DNA from: Eremophila alpestris peregrina
Taxonomy: Eukaryota > Chordata > Aves > Passeriformes > Alaudidae
Length of the DNA: 64,000 nt
Direction of reading: 5' to 3'
NCBI GenBank assembly: GCA_009792885.1
Contig: WMCF01000066.1
Location: 2,731,891 to 2,795,890 of the forward strand
This document shows, one piece after another, positions 49,857 to 59,060 of the stretch (the stretch's first letter is position 1; the number at the start of each line of letters is the position of its first letter). The notes under the pieces are model-generated. The model was given only the letters and a program-made list of their open reading frames with translations. It did no database searches and was not told where the DNA came from. The position numbers and the translations under genes are program-made.

Positions 49857-52420
49857 GTGCCACAACAGCCACTTTGACTGCGGGCACCACATGGGACAGG
49901 CCACAGGCTCGAGGGGACAAGCAGTGATGTGATGAGATGGGAACAGCCTTGCAGTGACTCCTGATCCTCCAACAAAGCTACTGTCCCATGAGTGAGAGCT
50001 GCAGGAAAAGGCATCTCAGGCTCCTGGGTTTATGAGAGGGAAGAGACACTGCAGTTAAGGACAGAATGCAGAAAAACTGATGAGAGCACAACTCTGGCAC
50101 TCCCAACACCTGCCTGAAACTCTCCAGGCCATGTCACTCCAAACCAGACCAGCACCACCATGGTGTTTTCACAGAGCATGGAGAAGAGCTCAGCTCCCTC
50201 CTCTCCTTCCATGTTCATCCTCCTTCCCTGGGCCTCACCTCTCAATGAAACAGGGACAAAGAGGAGCACACTCCAGTGGCTCCTACAAGCCCCAGCACAG
50301 AGCAGGATCTGTCACAAGAAGGTGCCCTGAGAGCATAAACCATTTCTCTTTATCAGCCTCTATTATTATCACATTAATGGAACTTTCACTGGCAGGATGG
50401 ATGCTCAAGTGCCCAGGAAGCACTCCTGGCTCTTTCCTGCCCCTCCACGGGAGCAGGGCACTCTGCTGACAAATCCCCAGGAGAATTACGGCCGGGTTCC
50501 GGGCGCAGACACGACTGTCGGTTCCTTTTTATGAGCCTTCATTGTTATTACCACCTATTTCTTTTTACATTCCTGCCAAAATACCAAACATTAATCTCCC
50601 TCGCTCCCTGCAGGCAAAACATGGGTAATTGGATTTATATGGGTTAGAAATTTGTTAGATTTTTATATAAATAAATATATATATATACATGCATACACAC
50701 AGGGAAAATATTAAAAAAACAGTGAGTGGATGCACTGTCCCGTTGGAACTTGGGAACCAACTGGCTGAAGCCCAACCCCCCACATTTCTCTTGGGCTTTC
50801 AGTTAGGAGCTCATCCCTCAATGCTGAACTTCACACACTGGGAGTTACCAGTCATGGATTTTTCTTTGGTGCACCCTTTGCAATGCCCTGGTTTTACCTT
50901 TACCCACTCCCTTCTTCCACCTGACATTTTTCTTTTCCCCTTCCCGACTTCTCTTTCTTTTCTTCCACTTTTCTCCCTTCTGGACTCCCACTCCTCTCCA
51001 GCTCCAGCCTGGAGGCGACACCACACACAAGCCTTGGCACACCAAGAGAAGAGAAAAAGCAAGATGTGTGACATGTCCTCAAGTGTCCCCACTCTGAACC
51101 CACCAGCACTGGAGATGTACCTCATCAGCATCAACACAATTTGCTGATCTTTTACAGGATGAGAAAAAATATCTTAAATTTACAGCTTACACCACAACAG
51201 ATGTTGTTCTCATTATCCTCCCCCTCCACTGAGAAACAGACTTGGAGACCCATTTGTATCCCAAGGAACAAGTCCGTCAAGTGAGCATAGTCATGGAAAC
51301 AACTCATTTTAAGCAAGTCTTGGGAAATATTCATAGGAAAACAGAAATATAAAATGTGAGTGTTTTGCTCTGAAGAGCTAACCTTGAAGGGTTCTGTCAG
51401 AAAAGACAAGTCCTACATATGAAATCCAACCTGCAGTAAACAACCCATTACACGCTAAAAATTGTTGACTGGGGCTGTGGGGAAATTATTTTTCTCATTA
51501 AAAAAAAAAAAAAAAAGAAGAAGAAAAAACCAGCACATCCTAACCCTCAAAGGCTGCTCACAAGGACAGAGGAAGAAGTGATAGTCACCGAATCAGATAT
51601 TTCTTATGAACTGTCTGCTAGGCTGCAGTATCTAAAGATTATCACTTAAAACAATATGTCCAGCTGTTGTAAAAAGCATCCCTGGTTTAGGGCTGAGGAA
51701 TGCAAGGAGGAGGCAAACTGTGAGAACAGTCAAGGGAACAGAGAAACTCTTTGGAAAGCAGCAATGTGAAAGACAAGCTACTGTGCCCCCGTTTAGTGTT
51801 GCAGCGTTAACACCTAATCCTGTTCCAGAAACAAAGCCCTGAGCTCCTGGAGGAGTGTTCGTGATCCAGGGGAAGGACAGCTATTACCAGGGAGTTTATT
51901 ATCCTCGCTAAAAGATCTCTGTACCCTATAGCGCAAGGATTACCAACAGTTCAGTCTCATCCCCGGGAGGTAAATATCACCACTTGGAACTATTTCTGAC
52001 GAGTGGAGCTTGAAAACTTAGTGTGGGGGGTGGGGGTTTTTTTGCTAGAGAAGAGGACCTTCCCAGTGCTTGAATCCTGGGAAGATGTGACAGTGAGGGT
52101 CCCCTTCTCCCTCTGCAGAGCCCCATCAGCTCGCTGTGCTCTCAAAACCAGCATTTTCTGCAGCAAACCCCCAGTGTGGTGGTGGTTCCAGCCTGTGTCA
52201 GCAGCACTCCCCAGCTCTCTGACACTCAGTTCAGCCCTACACCCACACAAAACCTGCCTAGTGCTGGCTCAGCAGGAGAAGGGCTGGCACAGGCAGCAGC
52301 CCAAACCTTGCTGGCTGAAGGTGAATTCCCCAAAGCCAGCCCTGAATCTTCTCAAAGCCAGACTGGAGTCTTCCCCTTGCACAGCAGGACTGTGCTCTTG
52401 GAGCAGGGGCAGCCAGAGTT
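49857..52420. other. Intronic stretch without genes
   Basis: It contains a short TA-rich run at 50661-50690, a pyrimidine-rich tract at 50905-51005 and an A17 run at 51500-51516. No exon is seen. Confidence 0.55.
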
Positions 52421-52876
52421 GGGGACAATGAACTGCAGGGAACACCAACCTCAGGGACAACCAGCATCAGGGACAACCAGCATCAGGGACAAACAGCATC
52501 AGAGACATTGAACCACAGGGGAACACCAACCTCAGGGACAACCAACCTCAGGGACAACCAACCTCAGGGACAATGAACCACAAGGAACACCAACCTCAGG
52601 GACAACCAACCTCAGGGACAACCAGCATCAGGGACAACCAGCATCAGGGACACTGAACCACAGGGGAGCACCAACCTCAGGGACAATTACCCTGGAACAA
52701 CCAATCTCAGGGACAATCAGCCATAAGGACAACAAACTGCAGGGAACACCATTCTTAGGTCAACCAACACAAGAACAACCAACCTTAGGGACAGTGAACC
52801 ACAAGAAGACCAGCCTCAGGGACAACCAGCCTCAGGGACAAGCAGCCCCAGGGACAAGCAGCCCCAGGGACAACCA
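52421..52876. repeat. 16-bp minisatellite with higher-order structure
   Basis: The basic unit is ACCAACCTCAGGGACA (variant ACCAGCATCAGGGACA), repeated over about 455 bp with degeneration towards 52700-52800. A marker unit with GACAATGAACCACAGGG-like sequence recurs at 52424, 52504, 52569, 52649, 52728 and 52790, that is, every 62-80 bp (about four or five basic units). Confidence 0.95.
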
Positions 52877-54589
52877 GCCTCTCCTGCAGAACCCAAGAAG
52901 TGACCTCACACAAACGAGCCAGCCCTGACATGAGCTGGAGACCAACACTCACCCCACAGTGAAGGACATCAGTACTTAAACCTCCCTCCTGCACATCCCC
53001 TCCCTGATGCCATCAAGGACGACAGCGTGGTGGGGGTTCTGAGGCTGCTCCAGCCCCACCAAGGTGGGAAGGGGCACAGCCAGGGACACTGGGTACCACC
53101 TCCATGGGCTCAGCATCTGCATTTTGGCAGCATCACTGGTGCAGCAGGCTGGGGAGGAAGGAGCCCTCCTGCAACCCCCTGACCTTTCTCCAACCACCCT
53201 TCCAGCGGCAGCAATATTCAGTGAAATTAGCGGGCACTGTAATTACAACTATCAGGAGCAGATAAGACAAGTTAAATACCAGCTACCTAGGGAGAAATTA
53301 TTATGCCAGCCAGGAGGATCCAAATGCCAGAATCCGTGGCTGTAATTTCCCTGAGTCGCCAATTACAGCTCTGCCATGCAGCGAGCTCTACCTTGGAAAC
53401 GGCAGGTATATATTTAGCTGCTCCAGAAAACTTTTTGGGTAGGAGAAGGAGGGGGGGGGAAGGAAGGGGCAGCAATGGAGCAAGTCCTCACTAATCTGCT
53501 CTGCGCTAATCCCCACGCTTTTAGCATTTCCACACAAAGAGCAGTGACTCTCTTCCCGCTCCCCAGCAAGGATTTAACAGCAGAGACGTGGCTGCATTAA
53601 CGCTTCTTTTCTCTGCTGGCTCCGTGGCTGCTGTTGCAGGGCGGCAGGTGAGTGTCACAACCCCCATTAACAGGTAGGTACACGGAATATCAGCAGTTTG
53701 ACTGGAAAAAGAGGCAAAAAACCCTGTGATTTCCTGACTTCCCAGACCTATGCCTGGAGACTGTGGTCCTGCCACCTGCTCCTGCTGGTTGTGTTTTACT
53801 GAGGTCTCGTCGTGTGCTGGAAAATAAGACTGCGGTGGGTTATTACACCCAAAGAAAAAAAAAAGGAAGAATCAAAGCAGCATTGTCAGAAATAATTAAA
53901 ACTGTAATTGCAAAAATAAATGGAAGAACAGCATCTCATGATGTTATATTTGGGCTTTTTATTTTTAATTGGAATTGTTCTCACACTCGCTAATTGACAG
54001 AATACAGCCAGGCACGGAGCCTTGGATGCGAATGAGCAAAGCTGTCCTGACTTCTTGGTCTCCTTCATGGACAGGCAGTGGGAGAGGCCACGGGTTCACC
54101 AGGAGCAGACAAGCCCAGGGGATTTGACTTGAAAATTTGCCCTCATATACAGAGATAAAGCAGCTCTGTATTATTTAGTTTGGAAAAAAGCCTAGTTATA
54201 CCTGCCATAGCATCACCTATGAGTACCCATTCCTCTAATCATCACTAATAAACCACGGCTCTTGGGTCATTTTACAGATGGGGAAACTGAGGATGAGAGC
54301 AACAGAGGGGTCTCCTTAAGTCCTGGTCTCCCTGCAGTGACAGCCACAGAGAAAACTCAGCACACCCCATCTCCCAGCTAATCCCTCCAACCTCTAAAAT
54401 GCACTCTCCCTTAAAAAAACCCAACAATATTTCTTAAATACAGATAAAACTATAAAGCCTTGAAATTTTGAGCAGCTGGTGGTTTATGTCTTTCTGAACT
54501 GTACTGATGGCCGCTGTAAAGGTTGGTTTGCCAGCAGCACAATCCCGTTTCCAGCCCCATTTTAACACCATGGGAATATTTGCTCCCCT
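52877..54589. other. Intronic stretch without genes
   Basis: Positions 53880-54000 are AT-rich (ATAATTAAAACTGTAATTGC, TAATTGGAATTG). A G8 run lies near 53450-53460. No exon is seen. Confidence 0.5.
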
Positions 54590-54736
54590 TTGGCTCATGG
54601 AGATGCTTCCACCACTGAGATGCAGCTGGCACAAATCCCAACCAAAGTTTCCAGGCAGGATCAACCCACTGGGATTGGGCAACCACACATCCAACGAGCA
54701 GCATGTGGAGGAAGCCAAGACTCAGTGGCATTCTTC
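54590..54736. repeat. Unclassified dispersed repeat, copy B
   Basis: It aligns with 49670-49856: TTTGGCTCATGGAGATGCTT, AAGTTTCCAGGCAGGATCAA, CCCACTGGGATTGGGCAACC, AACGAGCAGC, AAGCCAAGACTCAGTGGCAT. The central 23-bp block TTTCCAGGCAGGATCAACCC (first 20 shown) is identical in both copies. Minus-strand translations of both share WVDPAWK and a LGF-PAA-Q-WKHLH pattern, but no intact gene is evident. Confidence 0.75.
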
Positions 54737-57579
54737 CCAAAAGGAGCAATTTAATCCTTGTTTCCACATCAAATCCCAGCTGGGAGATTAAGAAGTGACC
54801 ACCTCCAACATCCCTGGTGGTTCACAGTGTGCACTTTGCTCCCTTTTATGTCACGAACTGGTGGGTAACACGAGTTACTCCTGCCATCTCAACACCTGAG
54901 TTTTGTGTTCCTGAGTCAGGGAAGAGGCAGTTTGGTTTTATTTTTAACAGTACACAGAGAATTCCCACACTGCCTTCAGTTCCCAGGAGAGGAAAAGTGC
55001 CTGAGTATAATGGGAATTGTTTGTTCTTACAATAAAAAGAGGTGAATTACCAACAATCTCTGCTTAAAACAGAAATTATTTGTTGCTGATCCAAGATGAC
55101 CTGCAAGTTGCCTGTAGGTGGAGCCTGAGTTTCTGCAAGGATTATGCTGAGCCTCCCTCGGAAAAAGGGTGGAGAGCTGGAAATGGAAGCACCCAAAATC
55201 CAATACAGGAAACCCACAAGCAGCCTGAAAAGCCTCCAGGTTTCCTGCACCACTTTCACGCAGGTCTGCTCACTCTCCCAGCTCGTTGCTGCGACACAAA
55301 GGGTGGTTAAAGGGCTGATCTTGGAAAGCAAAGAGCTTCCACCAACCCTGCAGGAGCCAGGGAGATGTGCAGGCTCAGCCCATCTCACCACCAGGACGAG
55401 GGAGAGGACCTGGCCATCCAGACCTAGCAGGACTGGGGCTAATTCTGCAAGAGCTACACACTGGAATTACAGCTCCCAGTTTTTCCAAGCCCAACTCCTT
55501 GGTCTGAGCCCCAGGGAAAGTGCCATTTGCAGGGAGGACAGCAGAGGACACCACCACCTCCTCCTGTGGGTGCACAGGTGAAAACACCATTCAGCAATAA
55601 CACCACTCACTGGGAAAGACTTCCCAGGGCACTTTTCCCTGCCTGGCTCTTCATAGGAAAGCACAGCCTGCAAATAAACATCAGCCCCATCCTCAAGATG
55701 CTCCACCTTTGTCCTCCTGCCTTCAAACCACCACTGATGCCACCTCTTTGGCTTGCTGTGTGCAATTCCCTGCCCATCTCCGGATCCCAAGGGAAGATGG
55801 AAATCTACTTGCCACCCAGAGGCTGCAGAGGGGCAGCAGCAGGGAAACGGGGAAAGGAGGGAAGAGAAGGACCACTGGGAAACAGCAGTGCAAGAAAAGA
55901 TGGAGCAGACTGGGAGCAAATGGGAGCTGGAGGCAGAAACCTGCCTGCAGCAGGGGAAAGCTGGCCTTGAGGAGGAGAAGGGAGGGGGTAAGAGCATGGA
56001 AAAGATGCACTGGAGAGCCTGGGCAGGAGCAGATGCCAAGGTGGGAAATGGATAAAACCAGGTGCTTTTGGGGCAGGAGCTTCCCCTGAGTGTCAGTACT
56101 TGGGGGATGGTTTCTTATGGGAAGGCTAAAACCTCTCACCACTCCAGGGCTGCTTCACAAACACCCCCTCATGCAAACAGCACAGAAAAGGGGACAGAAG
56201 CTTCGCAATTAAAAAATAAAAAACAAATTAAAAAAAAAATAAAAAGGAGATCCAAGTCAGCCCTCTGCTGGCAGCAGGCTCGGCTGGACTTGCAGGGGCT
56301 CCCCAGGGAGCAGGCACAGGCACCCATCCTGCTCTGACAGCCACCAGCATCGCCTGAGAGAGCCCCAAAGCCCCACACGTCACTACAGAGACAAATTCCG
56401 ACAGCGAGGGGAAGAGTGCCAGGGCCAAAGGCACCTCTCTGGGGGATTGTCCTTCTTTTAACTGCCTTGCTCACACAGCTCAGGTTAATCATCATTGCAG
56501 TTCAATTAGGAAGAGCACAAGGAGACAGAGCCCTCTGCTCTCCAGCTGTGCCACAGCCCCCAGGCACACGGAGTGATGACAAGAGCGTCCCAGCGGGTCC
56601 CTGGCAGGGACCAAAGGAAAGGGACAGCATCCCAAAGTCTGGCAGTGGCTGTGGCAGGAAGAGGGCAGACAGGCAAACAACACCTCCCCCCGCAGCACAG
56701 AGCCCCCAGAGCCTGACTGCCAAAACCACCAAACACTTCCCCCTCCAAAGCCCACCTCAGGCACGGAAAACCTGCCCGGCCCAGGTGAGCACAGCACCCT
56801 CTGCTCAGAGCAGCACCAGCTCCTCAGCCCTGCCAGCTCAGCTGCTCACGGAGAGCGTGACAGGCTCTGCCTGTGCCATCCCCATGCCTGGCTTTGGGCA
56901 GAGCAGCTGCTCTCTGCTGCAGCCCTGCTCCTCCGGGTGTGAGCGAGGCAGCAGCCAGCCTCGGGTGAGGGGCACACGCTGCTCGCTGCTGCAGGGGAAA
57001 GCAGACAAACTCCTCCGGGCTCTCCTGCCCCACGCTCACGTCCCACCATCCCCGAGCTCCTTCCCCAGTCCCCAAGCTCCCGAATTAACCAGCTCAGATC
57101 TTCCCGGAGCTGCCTGAAGCACGCACAGCACGACCCAAAGCCCCAGCCGTGCGCTGCCTCCCCACTGCCCCCCAAAAAACAGGCTGGGCTGCTGCAATGC
57201 CTGTGGAGAGGTGCTGTGCTACCTGGGCAATGCACCGAGTACACCTGTAACTCGTTCAGGGAATAAAAGGGATGCTCGGCTGTGCTGTGCAGCACAGGAG
57301 TGACCCATCTGCATATCAGCCGCCTGCGTTTCTCCTACAGCAAACAACGTAAGGGAAAGCATCCATCAGAATTCATAAGATGCACCCCTGGAGTAAAAGA
57401 TTGATTTGATATTAACGGATTCGTGCGGAGACTATAAAGTGATCGAGGCGAACACTGACACCTCCGGAGGCATCGCAGCCCCGGAAAGCTGCTGGCAGCG
57501 CAGGCTGGCACCGGTGCCAGGAGCTCGGACCCCCCTCCCCTCACACGCAGGCACAACTTCGGGAGTGTCAGGCAGCACT
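54737..57579. other. Intronic stretch next to the first exon
   Basis: This is the most donor-proximal part of the intron outside the CpG island. Positions 55840-56000 are purine-rich and 56210-56250 A-rich. From about 56400 the G+C content rises towards the island. Open frames such as the plus strand at 56416-57117 show no recognisable protein family. Confidence 0.55.
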
Positions 57580-57890
57580 AACTCACTGTCTGCCACCTAA
57601 ACCCCTGTGCCGGCCCCTCGTCTGGCACCTGCAGCCCCCCCAGGAGGTCGCAGCTTCCCGAAAAGCACCGGCGCGTCCGTCCCTCCTAAACCGCTCCGAC
57701 GGCGCGACCCCACCACGCCGGGGACCGGCCGCCATCCAGAACATCCCCTGCCACGGCGGGGACGAGCCCCTGGGACACGGGCAAAGTCTCCCGCCGGTCC
57801 CAGGACCCTCCGGCAGCCCCGCCGGGCGCAGAGCACCCCCCAAAAGCAGCAAACAGGACCCCCCGACCCCCCCAGACCCCGGCTGCTCCT

Positions 57891-57892
57891 AC
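57891..57892 (-). other. NTM: Splice donor (GT) of the IgLON first exon
   Basis: Read on the minus strand, the exon ends CTCAG and the intron begins GTAGGAGC. The exon-intron junction AG|GTAGGA fits the vertebrate U2 donor consensus. The phase (2 nt of the Arg codon in this exon) suits joining to the exon carrying the first Ig cysteine. Confidence 0.88.
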
Positions 57893-58059
57893 CTGAGCGT
57901 GGCGCTCTCCCCTTGCCGCACTGTCACGTTGTCCATGGCTTTGGGGAAGGTGGCATCTCCGCTGCGCACGGGCACTCCTGCGGGCACAAGGAAGAGCAGC
58001 CTGAGACAGAGGACGACCAGGCACCTCCAGGGCAGGGCCAAGCACCCACCGACCCCCAT
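57893..58059 (-). CDS. NTM: First coding exon of an IgLON cell-adhesion protein, best match neurotrimin (partial)
   Basis: The exon encodes 55 codons plus 2 nt, opening MGVGGCLALPWRCLVV. Residues 13-27 form a hydrophobic signal-peptide core (CLVVLCLRLLFLVPA); cleavage is likely around residues 28-33. The mature start contains SGDATFPKAMDNVTVRQGES, a signature of NTM/OPCML, with an N-glycosylation sequon at N44-V-T. VTVRQGESATLR is the B-strand region of Ig domain 1; the Ig cysteine would follow in the next exon. The ATG at 58059 has A at -3 and G at +4, a strong initiation context. The exon ends in codon AG|G followed by GTAGGA, a good donor, so the reading frame stops just inside the intron as expected. 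IgLONs are GPI-anchored, three-Ig-domain neuronal surface proteins that control neurite outgrowth and synapse formation by homo- and heterophilic binding. NTM and OPCML are tandem paralogues with nearly the same first exon; I prefer NTM from the bird-type ALPW signal peptide as I recall it, but exon 2 is not in the window, so OPCML remains possible. Confidence 0.88.
57977..57998 (-). promoter_or_regulatory. NTM: Acceptor-like site inside the coding exon (alternative first-exon junction)
   Basis: On the minus strand the exon contains CTCTTCCTTGTGCCCGCAG immediately before GAGTGCCC. This is a pyrimidine-rich tract ending in CAG, with the AG at 57979-57978. Splicing here would keep 57977-57893 (85 nt) and enter the frame after the first base of the Gly28 codon, giving ...G-VPVRSGDATFPKAM. 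IgLON genes are known to have an alternative upstream exon 1a whose signal peptide joins at precisely this Gly-Val-Pro-Val-Arg-Ser point, so the site probably serves that isoform. Use in this species is inferred. Confidence 0.65.
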
Positions 58060-58420
58060 CCTGGGCAGCGGGGACTTTTCCAACAGGCAAAAAACACACC
58101 CGACAAGGCGAAAAGGGGGAAGGGGTGGGTGGAGAGGAGGGATGGGGGGGAGCAAAACCACCGGGGCGAGCGCTGCGGAGCTCCACGGAGATCAGGAGAG
58201 CCCCCGGCAAGGCTGGCTGCGAGCGCTGAGCCTGCCGAGCGGCATCGGAGGGAGTCCCGCTGTCCTCGGGCGAGGGAGGAGGACGGGAGGGCCGGGGGGA
58301 GGAGGAGGAAGAGGAGGAGAGAAGGTGCGGAGCACGAGATGAAGGTCACAGATGTGTGGCTGCTGGAGACGCTACTTTCAGCTGCAGCTGGGCAGGCGCT
58401 GCGGAGATCTGGCATCAAAA
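58060..58420 (-). other. NTM: Presumed 5' UTR of the IgLON first exon
   Basis: This GC-rich stretch directly precedes the start codon on the minus strand. It contains a long pyrimidine tract (the complement of 58291-58325 is almost only C and T) and two upstream ATGs, described separately. The true transcription start is unknown; the upper limit given here is the TATA-like motif, and a start near 58395 would be expected if that motif is used. CpG-island promoters often start at several sites, so the boundary is approximate. Confidence 0.5.
58192..58245 (-). other. Short upstream ORF (17 codons plus stop)
   Basis: An ATG at 58245-58243 opens a 17-codon frame (MPLGRLSARSQPCRGLS) ending in TGA at 58194-58192, 132 nt before the main start codon. 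Its context (C at -3, C at +4) is weak, so many ribosomes should scan past it. It would be in the mRNA only if transcription starts upstream of 58245, which is likely but not shown. Confidence 0.4.
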
Positions 58421-58430
58421 GTTTATAACC
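58421..58430 (-). promoter_or_regulatory. TATA-like motif upstream of the IgLON first exon
   Basis: The minus strand reads GGTTATAAAC here, 362 nt upstream of the start codon. TTATAAA is a plausible weak TATA box and would place a start near 58395. The surrounding CpG island suggests a broad promoter, so this may be only one of several start positions. Confidence 0.35.
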
Positions 58431-58873
58431 CACGGAGGAAACGTGAGTGTCTGTGAAAGGAAGGGGAGGGCGGCATCGGCACCGGGGGGGGACACAGCGG
58501 GCCGGGGCTGGGCTGTTCTCCGGCTCTTGCGCTTTTGTTTAAATCACAGAGGGAAAGGAGAATTAAAAAAAAAAATACAAAAAAAAAATATAAATCCCAA
58601 TAAAGCTCCCCAAAATCCCGGTTCTGTCGCAAGATCGAAACTTCCCCGCGGAGCTGCAGGCGATGTTCCCCGACGCTCCTCGGCTGTGCCCAGAGGGTCC
58701 CGGAGCCCCCGCGGGGCCGGTGGCTGCTCCGGCGGCGGCTCAGGAGCGCAGCGGGGCGCGGGGGGGCGGCGGCAGCACCCCGGCCCCGGCCGGCAGCATC
58801 CCCGGGGTTGTCATGGCAGCGGCTCCAGCGCTGCCCGGCGCCTCGGCTCCCGCACGGCCCGAGCCCCGCACAC

Positions 58874-58888
58874 GGGCGGGCGGGCGGG
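58874..58888 (+). promoter_or_regulatory. G-quadruplex motif in the CpG island
   Basis: Four GGG runs are separated by single C loops (GGGCGGGCGGGCGGG), with further G-runs just downstream (58896-58903). Single-nucleotide loops give very stable quadruplexes, and the same run is a cluster of Sp1-type GC boxes. It is about 0.8 kb upstream of the start codon; the G-rich strand is the template strand of the minus-strand gene. Confidence 0.6.
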
Positions 58889-59060
58889 CGGCAGCGGGGC
58901 GGGATGCGCAGGAGGACACGCACATTAACCCCCGCAGCGCCGCGCTCCCGCGCAGGGACCCACCAACCGAGGGACCCCCCAGCCCTTCAGCCCCGCTGCA
59001 GAGGGGGCTTTTCTCGCACCACGCACTCCCGAGCCTTCCGCGGCCCCTCAAGAGCAGCAC

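Larger units (their letters stand above)
1..57892 (-). other. NTM: 5' part of a long IgLON first intron
   Basis: The intron starts at 57892 with the donor and runs past the left edge of the window without any recognisable second exon: I looked for the Ig domain 1 exon (CT-rich acceptor followed by a frame encoding the first Ig cysteine, W, and the DEGPYTC-like motif) and saw none. IgLON genes are known for first introns of hundreds of kilobases, so almost 58 kb without an exon is expected. The contents are CR1 fragments, simple repeats and AT-rich blocks, listed separately. Confidence 0.82.
57580..59060. promoter_or_regulatory. CpG island spanning the first exon and promoter
   Basis: By eye, CpG dinucleotides and G+C jump sharply from about 57.58 kb and fall again after about 59.06 kb, while the flanking DNA is CpG-poor. 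The block includes many GC boxes and (CGGG)n runs and covers the donor, coding exon, presumed 5' UTR and upstream sequence. Such islands usually mark vertebrate promoters. Long open frames on both strands here (for example plus strand 57607-58428) are a result of the low stop-codon frequency in GC-rich DNA. Boundaries are visual estimates. Confidence 0.75.

Noticed and set aside
52421..52876. CRISPR-like array
   Set aside because: Units are contiguous 16-mers without unique spacers in a vertebrate intron; it is a minisatellite.
56416..57117. Plus-strand frame of 233 codons
   Set aside because: Located where G+C rises towards the CpG island; low-complexity Ser/Pro/Ala-rich peptide with no family resemblance.
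58060..58161. 34-residue N-terminal extension of the IgLON protein
   Set aside because: The frame is open, but its first codon at 58161 is GTG, not ATG. The ATG at 58059 has a strong context and matches the family's normal start.
57607..58428. Plus-strand frame of 273 codons across the exon
   Set aside because: It is antisense to a recognisable exon in a CpG island where stop codons are rare; the peptide is low-complexity (Pro, Arg, Gly) and matches no family I know.
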